From an uncultured Olsenella sp. (GTDB taxonomy: Bacteria > Actinomycetota > Coriobacteriia > Coriobacteriales > Atopobiaceae): a stretch of 64,000 nucleotides of DNA. The translations under genes and the position numbers were made by a program. Shown piece by piece: positions 16,093-25,589 of the stretch. Numbering within the stretch: position 1 is the stretch's first letter; each line of letters starts with the position of its first letter. The stretch is from assembly GCA_900540955.1 (NCBI GenBank), contig UQIF01000001.1:124001-188000 (forward strand), in the 5' to 3' direction. The notes beneath the pieces are model-generated. The model worked only from the letters and a program-made list of their open reading frames with translations. It did not search any database and had not been told where the DNA came from.

Positions 16093-19000
16093 CGAATTCC
16101 GGCAATGCCCCGCTGGTCGACCTCTCCGGCTTGAACGCTGGCCAGAGAAAGATCGCCGAGACCCTCGACGCGCCCCTCTTCGTTGAGGCGGGCGCGGGTT
16201 CCGGCAAGACCTTTACCCTTACCCAACGCGTCGCGTGGGCGCTGTGCCCCGGGTCGGGGGAGGGCGGAAAGCCCTTCCTCGACGACCTCGGCCAGGTCCT
16301 CGTCATCACCTTCACCGAGGCGGCCGCGCGAGAGATCCGCGAGCGCGTGCGCTCTACGCTGCGACGCGTCGGGCTCCAGGAGGCGTCGCTTGCCGTCGAC
16401 GACGCGTGGATCTCGACGATTCACGGCATGTGCTCGAAGATCCTGCATCGACACGCGCTCGACCTGGGGCTCGATCCCGAGTTCAGGGTGGTGTCAGGCT
16501 CAGAGCAGAACCGGATGTACCTTCAGGCGATGGACGCCGTCATGCGGGCGGCCGCCGGAGACGCGGGCCTCACCGCCGCGATCGCCGCCGCCGGCGTGGG
16601 CTCCTGGTCTGCTGAGAGCGGTTTTTCCGGCGCCATGGGCATCGTTGACGGGGTCATCGCCGCCGCGCGCGCGGTTCCCGGCGGCCTCGCCGCGATCGCC
16701 GCCGCCCGCCCGGCGGCGGGAGCCGACGTCGATCACTTGATGCGCGAGCTTCTTATGCGCTGCGAGGAGCTGGGCGCCGAGAGACTCACCGCCGCCGCGG
16801 CGGCGAAGGTCGGCCCTTCGCTCGAGGCCCTCCGGGCATTCGACGCGCTCGCGCCCGGCGCAAAGACCCCTGATGCCGCGGCCGAGGCGCTCAAGGCCGT
16901 GTCGATGCCTCGGTCGAGCAAGGCCATTGCCGACAAGCTCGCCGACGCCAAGTCGGCGCTCGCCGCAGCACGGGCCGAGGTGCTCTTCCTTTCCGGCGCC
17001 GAGCACGCGGGCGCCTACCTCGAGCTCGCCCGCCGCGTCGACGCGGAATACACGCGCGTGAAGCGCGAGGCCTCTGCCTGCGACAACGATGACCTCGTCG
17101 CCCTCGCCTACGCCGCGGTACGCGATGTCGACGCCGTGAGGGCGGACTACGCGGGCAGATTCCGCCTCGTCATGGTCGACGAGTTCCAGGACACCGACGA
17201 GACCCAGCTTGCCTTGATCGGGCTTCTTGCCGGCGAGGGCGCGAGGCATCTGTGCACCGTCGGCGATGCCCAGCAGTCCATCTACCGCTTCCGCGGGGCA
17301 GACGTCGGGGTCTTCTACCGCCGCGGGGAGGATGTCCTCGACGAGGGCAGGGTCCGGCTCGACACGAACTACCGCAGCCATGGCGATATCCTCAAGTTCG
17401 TCGAGCGCGTGAGCCGCGGCAACGCCGGGCCCGGGCTGGGCCTCGGCGGCGGGTGCTCGGGGACCATGGAGGCGGGCGCGTTCATGCACCTCGACGATTG
17501 CCCCACGCGTAAGGACGCCTACCGGGCGCGCAGCCTGCCCCGCGTCGACGTCGAGGTGGTCTGCGGCAAGGGGGCCTCCGGCTACGCGACAAAGCAGCAG
17601 GTTGCCACCATGGCCTCGCAGATAGCCGACGCGCTCGCCCGATACCGCGACGCCGGGGAGCGCCCCGGGGACATGGCGCTTCTGCTCGGCGTCACCTCGA
17701 ACGCCGGGCTCTACATAGACGCCCTGCGCGCCCGAGGCCTCGAGTGCGTGGTCACGGGCGGCTCGACCTTCACGAAGGCTCCCGAGGTCAAGGTCATGTG
17801 CGCGCTGCTGCACACGCTCGCTAACCCCGCCGACACCCAGTCCGGGCTCTTCCCACTGCTCGCGAGCGAGATGTTCGCGCTCGACGCCGACGACTTCTGC
17901 GAGCTCGGCACGCGCCTGCAGGAGAAGCTCCCCGCGCCCACAAAGAGGCCCATCGACCAGGGCCTGGCCGCGTTCGAGTTCCTTCCCGGGCACGTTCCCT
18001 CCGCCAGGCTCTCCCGTGCCCGCGAGGTCGTCGCCCGCGCGCTCGTGGACGTGGCGCGCGAGCCCGTGGCAGACGTCTGCTACCGGGTCGCGCGCGACTC
18101 CGGCTGGCTCGCGCGCCTCGAGGCCGGCGGGACCCAGGGGCAGGCCAAGGCCGCCAACGTGCTCGCCTCTATACGCTATATCCGGGACCTCACGCGGTCG
18201 CTCGGCCTCGGGCCGGCGCGCGCCGCCGCGGAGTTCGACCTGTGGCTCGCCGCCTCGAAGATCGCCCCGGCGTCGCTTGCCGGCGGCGAGTCCGGCGCCG
18301 GCACGGTCCGCATCATGACCATCCACGCGTCCAAGGGCCTCGAGTTTCCCGTCACGGCCGTCGCGGAGTGCTGGAACGACCCGAGGGACTCCCGCGCGCT
18401 GGCCGTCGCCCCGGGCAACCCCGCCGCCCTCGTCGTCAAGCCTGCCGGCCTCGACGACGCCGACGCGAGGGCCCTCGCGTCGGCGCTCAAGGGCATCGAC
18501 GCCGACGACGCCCTCGATGACCTCGAGTCCGGCCGTGCGCAGCCGCTCTCGTCACTTTTCGTCGCGCTCGGCGAGAAGGACGCCCGAGAGGCGGCGCAGG
18601 AGAAGGCGCGCCTGCTCTACGTCGCGATGACGCGCGCCCGCGAGGCCCTCATCCTCGGCGTGAGCGCCGCGGAGGGTTCTTCCGGCGTCTCCTCGACGAT
18701 GGCCGCCAACGCGCTCTTCGCGCTCTTCGGCTCGGCCGCGGCCCCCTCCTGCGGGCTCTCCTGCATCGACTACGGCGGCGAGGCGCCGGCGCGCGTCCGC
18801 TGCGTCCGCGTCCAGATCGAGGGGAAGGGGGAGGAGAGGGCCTGCCTCGCCGACTCCGCCGGCTCCCTCGAGGGGTTCGACGGGCCGATCCCGCTCGACC
18901 CCTCCGCCATCGTCGGCGCCGCCGATTCCGGCGGGAAGGGCGAGGCCGCGGGCGGTGAGTTCGAGCTCTTCGAGGTCGAGCCCGACGCGGACGCGACCTT

Positions 19001-19655
19001 CGGGTTGTGGCGCGCCCGGGAGGGCGTCTACAGCTACAGCTCCGTCCACGCCTCCATGGCTCAAGACGCCGGCGAGCCCGCGTGCGCGCCCACTCGCGCC
19101 GAGCGCGACGCCGCCGACGAGGGGGCGCCTACGGGCGGCGACGCCGACCGGGCGACGAACCTCGGCTCGGCCTTCCATGAGCTCGCTCAGGCCATGGCCG
19201 AGTCGGGTAGGGAGCCGAGCGAGGGGCAGGTCGCGGCCATGGCCCGCCGCTGGAACCTCTCCGCGAGGGCGCGGACGCGGCTTGCGGCGGCGATCGGCCG
19301 CTGGGCGCGCTCGTCCATCCGCGCGGAGGCCCTGTCGCACGGCCAGGTGCGCCCCGAGGTGTCCTTCTTCGTCGCGCGGCCAAGCGAGCACGGCGATCAC
19401 CTCGAGGGCGCCATAGACCTTCTGTGCACCGACGAGGGGAGCCGCGAGGCGCTCGTCGTCGACTACAAGACCGGAGACGCCGGCCTCACCGCCGACGAGG
19501 TCCGCGCCCGCCACGCGATGCAGGCCGAATTCTACGCCGGAGTCCTCTTAGACCAGGGCTGGGAGCAGGTGGAGTGCGCCTTCGTCTGCGTCGAGCGGGA
19601 AGACGACCAGTGCCCCGGCGAGCCCCTCGTCGCCCGCTACTCCTTTTCCCGGTAA
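16089..19655 (+). CDS. addA: AddA helicase-nuclease subunit
   Basis: A 1188-residue UvrD/RecB-type motor with a C-terminal nuclease. Visible motifs in order: Walker A AGAGSGKT near 33-41, VITFTEAAAREI (Ia), ISTIHGMCSKIL, VDEFQDTDETQ (Walker B, 364-368), GDAQQSIYRFRGAD (III), LDTNYRSHGDIL (IV), IMTIHASKGLEFPV (V) and LLYVAMTRAREAL (VI). The nuclease site is LEGAIDLL then VVDYKTGD (D1125-K1127). I prefer GTG 16089, which overlaps the addB stop and has AAGAGG eight bases upstream, over GTG 16080. AddAB unwinds and trims broken ends for RecA loading. The pair is co-transcribed. Two long acidic Ala/Gly-rich stretches near residues 920-1000 look like linkers. Confidence 0.93.
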   Translation: MTNSGNAPLVDLSGLNAGQRKIAETLDAPLFVEAGAGSGKTFTLTQRVAWALCPGSGEGGKPFLDDLGQVLVITFTEAAAREIRERVRSTLRRVGLQEASLAVDDAWISTIHGMCSKILHRHALDLGLDPEFRVVSGSEQNRMYLQAMDAVMRAAAGDAGLTAAIAAAGVGSWSAESGFSGAMGIVDGVIAAARAVPGGLAAIAAARPAAGADVDHLMRELLMRCEELGAERLTAAAAAKVGPSLEALRAFDALAPGAKTPDAAAEALKAVSMPRSSKAIADKLADAKSALAAARAEVLFLSGAEHAGAYLELARRVDAEYTRVKREASACDNDDLVALAYAAVRDVDAVRADYAGRFRLVMVDEFQDTDETQLALIGLLAGEGARHLCTVGDAQQSIYRFRGADVGVFYRRGEDVLDEGRVRLDTNYRSHGDILKFVERVSRGNAGPGLGLGGGCSGTMEAGAFMHLDDCPTRKDAYRARSLPRVDVEVVCGKGASGYATKQQVATMASQIADALARYRDAGERPGDMALLLGVTSNAGLYIDALRARGLECVVTGGSTFTKAPEVKVMCALLHTLANPADTQSGLFPLLASEMFALDADDFCELGTRLQEKLPAPTKRPIDQGLAAFEFLPGHVPSARLSRAREVVARALVDVAREPVADVCYRVARDSGWLARLEAGGTQGQAKAANVLASIRYIRDLTRSLGLGPARAAAEFDLWLAASKIAPASLAGGESGAGTVRIMTIHASKGLEFPVTAVAECWNDPRDSRALAVAPGNPAALVVKPAGLDDADARALASALKGIDADDALDDLESGRAQPLSSLFVALGEKDAREAAQEKARLLYVAMTRAREALILGVSAAEGSSGVSSTMAANALFALFGSAAAPSCGLSCIDYGGEAPARVRCVRVQIEGKGEERACLADSAGSLEGFDGPIPLDPSAIVGAADSGGKGEAAGGEFELFEVEPDADATFGLWRAREGVYSYSSVHASMAQDAGEPACAPTRAERDAADEGAPTGGDADRATNLGSAFHELAQAMAESGREPSEGQVAAMARRWNLSARARTRLAAAIGRWARSSIRAEALSHGQVRPEVSFFVARPSEHGDHLEGAIDLLCTDEGSREALVVDYKTGDAGLTADEVRARHAMQAEFYAGVLLDQGWEQVECAFVCVEREDDQCPGEPLVARYSFSR

Positions 19656-19800
19656 TCTCCCCTGACCCCCCCCGGGGTCCCGGAGCCGCGTTTCGCGGCC
19701 CCGGCGGGGCGGGGCGGTTTGGGCATCGGGAGAACAGCTGAAGAGGGCCCGGCCGCGGTTACACTAGAGAAGTCAAACCTCTACCCAAGGATTCCATTAC

Positions 19801-22800
19801 ATGGCTTTCGTTCACCTGCACAACCACTCGGACTTCTCGATCCTCGACGCCGCCACGCGCATCCCCGACATGGTCAAGCGCGCCGTCGACCTGCAGATGC
19901 CGGCCCTTGCGCTCACCGACCACGGCTACATGTTCGGCGTGCCGGACTTCGACCTTGAGTGCCGCAAGTACAACGACGCGCAACAGGATATGAAGCAGTG
20001 GAAGCACGATGTGGAGTGCTTCAAGAAGGGCTGGGAGCTCGAGGAGCCCGAGGCCGACGCCGCCGACGCCGCCTTGCACGACCGCGTCCACGCCCAGTGG
20101 GCCTCCGACGTCGAGGCCTGGGAGTCGTCGGGACACGACCTCTCGGCCGTCGAGGCCAATCGGCCGGAGCTCCTCATCAAGCCGATCTTCGGCTGCGAGG
20201 CGTACTTCATCACCGACGACTGCATCGAGAAGGGCACCAAGCAGCACCGCTATCACCTGCTCCTGCTTGCCAAGAACGAGACCGGCTACGTCAACCTCAT
20301 GAAGATGATGAGCGAGGCGGGCTCCGGCGACATGTTCTACTACTACCCGCGCACCACGCTCGACATGCTGCGGCGCTACCACGAGGGCATCATCTGCTGC
20401 TCCGCCTGCGTCTCGGGCATCATCCCGCGCATGTACTTCTCGGGCCAGCCCGACAAGGCCAAGGAGTGGGCGCTTACCTACAAGGAGATCTTCGGCGAGG
20501 ATTTCTACCTCGAGGTTCAGGACCACGGCCTGGAGGACCCCTCCTGGGGCGGCTTCAACGACCGCACGCTGTCCGAGCAGATCGTCCGCCTCGGCCGCGA
20601 GCTCGGCATCAAGGTCATCGCCACGAACGACAACCACTACCTCACGCGCGAGGACGCCCCCACGCAGGACATCCTCTCGTGCATCGGCACGGCCTCCAAG
20701 GTTGACGACGTGAACCGCAAGCGCATGACGGGCACCGAGTTCTACATCAAGACCGAGCAGGAGATGCGCGAGCTCTTCTCGTGGGCTCCCGAGGTCGTCG
20801 ACAACACGCTCGAGGTCGCTGCAAAGTGCGACTACGAGCTCGACTGGACGCACATGTACCTGCCCAAGTTCCCTGGCCTGCGCGAGGGCGAGACCTCCGA
20901 GCAGCGTTTTCGCGAGGAGTGCGAGAAGGGCCTGGCCATCCGCTACGGCGAGGACTGGAGAAACGTCGAGATCGGCGGTTGGAACGTCCTCGACCGCCTT
21001 AACCACGAGTACAACATCATCTGCACCAAGGGCTTCGCCGACTACTTCCTCATCGTCCAGGAGTACGTCCAGTGGGCCAAGCATAACGGCATCGGCGTGG
21101 GCCCCGGCCGCGGCTCGGCCGCCGGCGCCCTTGTGGCCTACGCCATGGACATCACCACGTTCGACCCGCTCTCCAACGGCCTGATGTTCGAGAGGTTCCT
21201 TTCGCCCCAGCGCTCCGAGATGCCCGATATCGATATGGACTTCGACGACGAGCGGCGCCTGGAGGTCGTGCAGCACGTGCGCGAGCTCTACGGCCCCGAG
21301 CGCGTCTGCCACGTCATCACCTACTCGACCATCAAGGCCAAGCAGGCCATCAACGACGCCTGCCGCGTCCTCGGCTACCCCGTCTGGCAGGGCCAGAAGC
21401 TCTCGAAGATGATCTCGGGCGACCCCAAGGCCAAGCTCAAGTTCGTCTTGAGCAAGACCGAGGGCAAGGAGGACATGTACTCCCCGGACTTCGAGGAGGC
21501 CTACAAGAAGGATGAGGACGCCCGCCGCATCATCGACTCGGCGCTCTCCATCGAGGGCCTGCACCGAGGCGAGGGCGTCCACGCCTGCGCCGTCCTCATC
21601 GCGCCTACGCCCGTCAACGACCACGTTCCGACCAAGGTCGACACCAAGGGCGGCGTCGAGATCACGCAGTACGAGGGACACTCGGTCGCCGACATGGGCC
21701 TGCTCAAGATGGACTTCCTGGGCCTGCGCACCTTGACCGTCATCTCCAAGGCGCTCGCCAACATACGGGCGACCTACCCCAACCCGGAAGACATCGAGAA
21801 GATGCCCGACGTCGTCAAGGCGACGATCAAGCCGGGCGCGACCTGCGTGGACATCAACGTCGACAAGATTCCCTTCGACGACCCCAAGATCTACGAGCTC
21901 ATGGGCCGCGGCCACACCGCGGGCGTCTTCCAGATCGAGTCCGCCGGCATGACGGCCACCATCAAGGGCATGCAGCCCAAGGAGTACCGCCAGGTCGTCG
22001 CACTTATCGCCCTGTATCGACCGGGCCCGCTGGGCGCCGGCATGGTCACGAGCTACATCAACCGCATGAACGGCAAGGAGCCCGTCGCCTTCTACGACGA
22101 CCGCCTCTCCGACATCCTGGACGAGACCTACGGCACCATGGTCTACCAGGAGCAGGTCATGCAGATCAGCATGAAGATGTCGAACTTCTCGCCGGGCGAG
22201 TCCGACTCGCGCATCAGAAAACCGGTGGCAAAAAAGAAGATCAAGATGCTGACCGACCAGATCTTCCACTGGGAGGGCAACGGCGCCGACGAGACCATCT
22301 ACGACCACTGGATCAACGGCGCCGTCGAGAACGGCTACAAAAAAGAGGTCGCTCAGCGCATCTGGGACGACGTTCTCGAGTTCGCGTCCTACGCCTTCAA
22401 CAAGTCGCACTCCGCCGGCTACGCCATCCTCGTCATGCAGACCGCGTGGCTCAAGGCCTACTTCCCCAAGGAGTACATGGCCTCGGTCCTCACGTCCTAT
22501 ATGGGAAAGACCGAGAAGATCGTCCACTACGTAACCGCGTACCGCCGCGAGGGCGTCGCCATCCTGCCCCCGGACATCAACGAGAGCGGCCGCGACTTCA
22601 CGGCCACCCCCGACGGCGTCCGCTTCGGCTTCGCCGGCATCCGCGGCGTGGGCGAGGCCGTGGGCGAGGCCATCATGGCCGAGCGCGACCGGGCCGGAGC
22701 CTTCTCGGACATCTTCGACTTCGTGAACCGCATGGACTCCGGCTCCGCCAACCGCCGCGTGGTCGAGGCCCTGATCTGCTCCGGCGCCTTCGACTCCACC

Positions 22801-23703
22801 GGCTACACCCGCATGCAGCTCATGCGCCTCGTCGACAAGAACAACCCGGACAACATCATCGACGCCGCCACCCGAAAGCAGAAGATCCGCGCCACGGGTC
22901 AGGTCTCGATGTTCGACATGTTCGCCGGCGTCGAGGGCGCCGGGTTCGAGGAGAGCAACCCCGAGCCCGACGGCGTCGAGTGGGACCGCTCGGTCAAGCT
23001 CGGGCGTGAGCACGAGGTCCTTGGCCTCTACGTCTCGGACCACCCGCTGCGCCCCTACGCCTACGCGCTCGCGAAGGCCCGCGACTACAGCCTGTCCGAC
23101 ATCGAGGTCTCGCAGGAGGTCACCGACTCGGCCGGCGGCGTCCATGAGCAGTTCAAGGTTCCCGAGGGCAAGGTCCTGCGCTTTGCCGGCATGGTCAGCT
23201 CGCTTCAGAAGAAGACCACCAAGAACGGCGACCCCATGGCCATCGTCACCCTCGAGGACATGGAAGGCGAGGTCACGCTCGTCATCTTCCCGAAGCTCTT
23301 CAAGAAGTGCGCCGCGACGCTCGCGGGCGAGGTTGACCCCGATACCGGCGAGGCCTCAGGCGACGTCTTTGTCAAGGTGTCGGGCAAGCTCGAGCGCAGC
23401 GACCGCGGAAACCAGGTCATCTGCATGGAGGTCGAGCCGCTTGTCTTGAACGACCGCACGAATCGTCCCAAGGTGCTCGAGATCAACATGCCCGCGAGCA
23501 GCCTCACCCGCTCTCGCATGGACGACCTCAGCCGTATCCTGGGGGCCTATCCTGGGCTCGACCACGTCGAGGTCCGCGTCGAGTCCGTCTCGGGCGACAT
23601 TATGCGCATGGAGCTGCCCTGCACGGTCGACGCCCGCAACATGGTCCTTCTCGCCGAGGTGACCGATGCCATAGGCAGGTCGGGCAAGGTCCTCGTCGCA
23701 TAA
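19801..23703 (+). CDS. dnaE: DNA polymerase III alpha subunit
   Basis: A 1300-residue replicative polymerase. The N-terminal PHP domain keeps apparently complete metal ligands (HLHNHSDFS at 5-13, TDHG at 39-42, GCEAYF, RYHLLLLAK, CSACVSG, NDNHYL), suggesting an active PHP exonuclease as known for mycobacterial DnaE1. A charged, helical insertion of about 65-70 residues (roughly 55-122) interrupts this domain. Polymerase motifs follow: GPGRGSAAGALVAYAM and the catalytic Asp pair in PDIDMDFDDERR (D476, D478). Near the C-terminus are helix-hairpin-helix segments and an OB fold (LRFAGMVSSLQKK onward) that binds single strands. ATG 19801 follows AAGGATT. A possible -10 TACACT lies near 19760. A NAD-synthetase-like gene follows by 23 bp. 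Confidence 0.95.
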   Translation: MAFVHLHNHSDFSILDAATRIPDMVKRAVDLQMPALALTDHGYMFGVPDFDLECRKYNDAQQDMKQWKHDVECFKKGWELEEPEADAADAALHDRVHAQWASDVEAWESSGHDLSAVEANRPELLIKPIFGCEAYFITDDCIEKGTKQHRYHLLLLAKNETGYVNLMKMMSEAGSGDMFYYYPRTTLDMLRRYHEGIICCSACVSGIIPRMYFSGQPDKAKEWALTYKEIFGEDFYLEVQDHGLEDPSWGGFNDRTLSEQIVRLGRELGIKVIATNDNHYLTREDAPTQDILSCIGTASKVDDVNRKRMTGTEFYIKTEQEMRELFSWAPEVVDNTLEVAAKCDYELDWTHMYLPKFPGLREGETSEQRFREECEKGLAIRYGEDWRNVEIGGWNVLDRLNHEYNIICTKGFADYFLIVQEYVQWAKHNGIGVGPGRGSAAGALVAYAMDITTFDPLSNGLMFERFLSPQRSEMPDIDMDFDDERRLEVVQHVRELYGPERVCHVITYSTIKAKQAINDACRVLGYPVWQGQKLSKMISGDPKAKLKFVLSKTEGKEDMYSPDFEEAYKKDEDARRIIDSALSIEGLHRGEGVHACAVLIAPTPVNDHVPTKVDTKGGVEITQYEGHSVADMGLLKMDFLGLRTLTVISKALANIRATYPNPEDIEKMPDVVKATIKPGATCVDINVDKIPFDDPKIYELMGRGHTAGVFQIESAGMTATIKGMQPKEYRQVVALIALYRPGPLGAGMVTSYINRMNGKEPVAFYDDRLSDILDETYGTMVYQEQVMQISMKMSNFSPGESDSRIRKPVAKKKIKMLTDQIFHWEGNGADETIYDHWINGAVENGYKKEVAQRIWDDVLEFASYAFNKSHSAGYAILVMQTAWLKAYFPKEYMASVLTSYMGKTEKIVHYVTAYRREGVAILPPDINESGRDFTATPDGVRFGFAGIRGVGEAVGEAIMAERDRAGAFSDIFDFVNRMDSGSANRRVVEALICSGAFDSTGYTRMQLMRLVDKNNPDNIIDAATRKQKIRATGQVSMFDMFAGVEGAGFEESNPEPDGVEWDRSVKLGREHEVLGLYVSDHPLRPYAYALAKARDYSLSDIEVSQEVTDSAGGVHEQFKVPEGKVLRFAGMVSSLQKKTTKNGDPMAIVTLEDMEGEVTLVIFPKLFKKCAATLAGEVDPDTGEASGDVFVKVSGKLERSDRGNQVICMEVEPLVLNDRTNRPKVLEINMPASSLTRSRMDDLSRILGAYPGLDHVEVRVESVSGDIMRMELPCTVDARNMVLLAEVTDAIGRSGKVLVA

Positions 23704-23726
23704 CCGTTTTTCTGGAGGTAACTACT

Positions 23727-25514
23727 TTGAAGATCGCCATCGCACAGGTCCCTTCCGCCAACGGCGACCTCGGCTGTGCGGCCGAGCGCATCAAGGCGTA
23801 TTGCTCTCGCGCGGCCGAGGGCGGGGCTGAGCTGTGCGTGTTCCCCGCGACCGTCATCGCGCCGGCGGTCCCCGTGGCGATGCCGGACCGCGAGGGGCTT
23901 CTATTTGACATGGCCCGGCTCTGCTCGGCACTCGCCGGCGAGCTCGCGTGCCCGGCGATCGTCCCGGTCTCGCTGCCGGGCTCCGACGACCCGGTGCTCG
24001 AGGCGGTTCAGGTGGGTCCTGACGGCGTTGTGCCGCTGCGCCTTCTCGGCGCGCTTTCACAGGCGTCGGCGGACGACCCGGGCGACGAGGCCTGCGGGCT
24101 GTCCCTGCCGCAGGTCGAGGTGGGCGACCTCACGCTCGGCATCGCGTTCACCTACGAGGAGCTCGAGGAGTACGTCGACTACGACTACCGTGTGGACGCC
24201 GTGCTGTTCCTCTCGACCTACGGCTTTGCCACCGACGACGCCGCCAGCGCGCTCGGCGCCTCGATTCTGGAGTCGCGTTTCCGCGCCGACGCCGACGCCA
24301 TGGGGGCGTGGATTGTGGGCGTCGGCTCCGTTGGCTGCTCTGACCTCGAGGTCTTCTGTGGCGCGAGCTTCGCCGTGGCCCCTTGGGGCGAGCTTGCCTG
24401 CCAGGCGCCGTCGTTCGAGGAGGCGCTCGTCTTCGCCGACCTCCGCAAAGGTGAGGAGGGCCCCCTCAAGGAGGCGGTCACCCCCCAGGTGTTCGACCCC
24501 TCGATCATGGCCTGGGAGGCAGTCGCGGAGGGCACCCGCGGCATCATCGCGTCGCTTGGGAAGACCTCAGCGCGCCTGGTCGTCGACGGGGGCATGCCCT
24601 CTATGCTTGCCTGCGCCGTCGCGACCGACGCCCTCGGCCCGGTGAACGTCAGTCCCACGGTCCTTCTTTGGGGCGACGGGCGCGATGAGCTTTCCCGCGC
24701 GCTTGTCCGCAACCTCAGGCTCGAGGCGCGCGAGCTTGCCGCCGCAGGTCTCTTTGAGGATGGCGACGAGGAGCTCGCGCGCGACGTGGCCTGGGCGCGC
24801 GTTTGCGCCGAGGCCAGGCGCGAGGGGTCGGTCATTGTGGGCAGCTCCGACAAGACCTCGCTGGCCCTCGGCTCGGCGCCCGCCCGCGACCTCGGCTGCG
24901 TGCTGCCTTTCGGCGACCTGTACCGCTCCGACGTCCTTGCGCTCGCGCGGCTGCGCAACACCGTCTCTCCCGTCATCCCCGCGGCGGCACGCTCCTCCTG
25001 GCAGCTCGAGGAAGTCGCCTCCCTTGCGGGCACGGGGTCTGCCGACAGGAGGCTCGAGCAGGTCGACTTCGTCATCTCGAGCTTCGTCGAGTGGGAGCTC
25101 CCGCTTTCGGACATCGCCTCGGACTGCGAGAACGAGGGGCTTGCCCGCGCCGTCGTCGCGCTCGTGCGCTCTTCGCTGTCCTCGCTGCCGGGACGGCTTT
25201 TGGCCCCCACGCTCTCGTCAAAGACGCTCGACGAGGCCCGCGGCCCCTTCGGGTTTTCATGGCGAGACCGCGTTCGGGCCAAGGGCGAAAGAATCGACCG
25301 CGACGCGATGGCCGCCGAGATAGCGCAGGCGCTCGGCGGCTCGGGCGAGAAGGACTCGGAGGCCAGCTCGCCGCAGGAGGCGCTCGACCTCCTGGGCATG
25401 CTCAGCGGCTCCGACGAGCTGGGGGAGGCTCCCTCTTCCGGAGAGCGTCACGACCATGGCGGGCATTCCGGCCCTCAGGGCTTTTTCTGGGGAGGCCCGT
25501 TCTCCGAGAACTAA
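23727..25514 (+). CDS. Glutamine-dependent NAD+ synthetase-like protein lacking catalytic residues
   Basis: A 595-residue protein with the layout of two-domain NadE: a nitrilase-like glutaminase (1-265) and a synthetase domain (about 275-560). The synthetase signature GSSDKTSLALG and LPFGDLYRSDVLALA are recognisable. Yet the active sites look dead. The nitrilase Glu position reads FPATVIAP (A41). The Lys segment reads VVPLRLLGAL with no lysine. The Cys position reads GIAFTYEEL (F141/T142). The ATP loop, normally SGGxDS, is DGGMPS (287-292). The C-terminus ends in a His/Gly-rich tail. Translation starts at TTG 23727 behind GGAGGT, 23 bp after dnaE. It may be a scaffold or regulatory pseudoenzyme; an intact nadE would be expected elsewhere. 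The family assignment is firm, the function unknown. Confidence 0.75.
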   Translation: MKIAIAQVPSANGDLGCAAERIKAYCSRAAEGGAELCVFPATVIAPAVPVAMPDREGLLFDMARLCSALAGELACPAIVPVSLPGSDDPVLEAVQVGPDGVVPLRLLGALSQASADDPGDEACGLSLPQVEVGDLTLGIAFTYEELEEYVDYDYRVDAVLFLSTYGFATDDAASALGASILESRFRADADAMGAWIVGVGSVGCSDLEVFCGASFAVAPWGELACQAPSFEEALVFADLRKGEEGPLKEAVTPQVFDPSIMAWEAVAEGTRGIIASLGKTSARLVVDGGMPSMLACAVATDALGPVNVSPTVLLWGDGRDELSRALVRNLRLEARELAAAGLFEDGDEELARDVAWARVCAEARREGSVIVGSSDKTSLALGSAPARDLGCVLPFGDLYRSDVLALARLRNTVSPVIPAAARSSWQLEEVASLAGTGSADRRLEQVDFVISSFVEWELPLSDIASDCENEGLARAVVALVRSSLSSLPGRLLAPTLSSKTLDEARGPFGFSWRDRVRAKGERIDRDAMAAEIAQALGGSGEKDSEASSPQEALDLLGMLSGSDELGEAPSSGERHDHGGHSGPQGFFWGGPFSEN

Positions 25515-25540
25515 TGCTCTCGTCTCCGTGTGCCTATGCT

Positions 25541-25559
25541 AGGATAGAACGAGCGTTCT
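25541..25559 (+). promoter_or_regulatory. SOS (LexA) box over the ruvCAB promoter
   Basis: GAACGAGCGTTC (25548-25559) is an exact match to the GAAC-N4-GTTC LexA operator of Gram-positive bacteria. It directly abuts a -10-like TAGGAT (25541-25546), 31 bp before the ruvC ATG. Repressor bound here would block initiation. Confidence 0.8.
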
Positions 25560-25589
25560 TATGGCATACGTCGCGGAAGGGGGCACACC

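Noticed and set aside
19759..23145. A 1128-codon minus-strand frame across dnaE
   Set aside because: A shadow of the dnaE reading frame with no recognisable domain. All conservation belongs to the plus strand.
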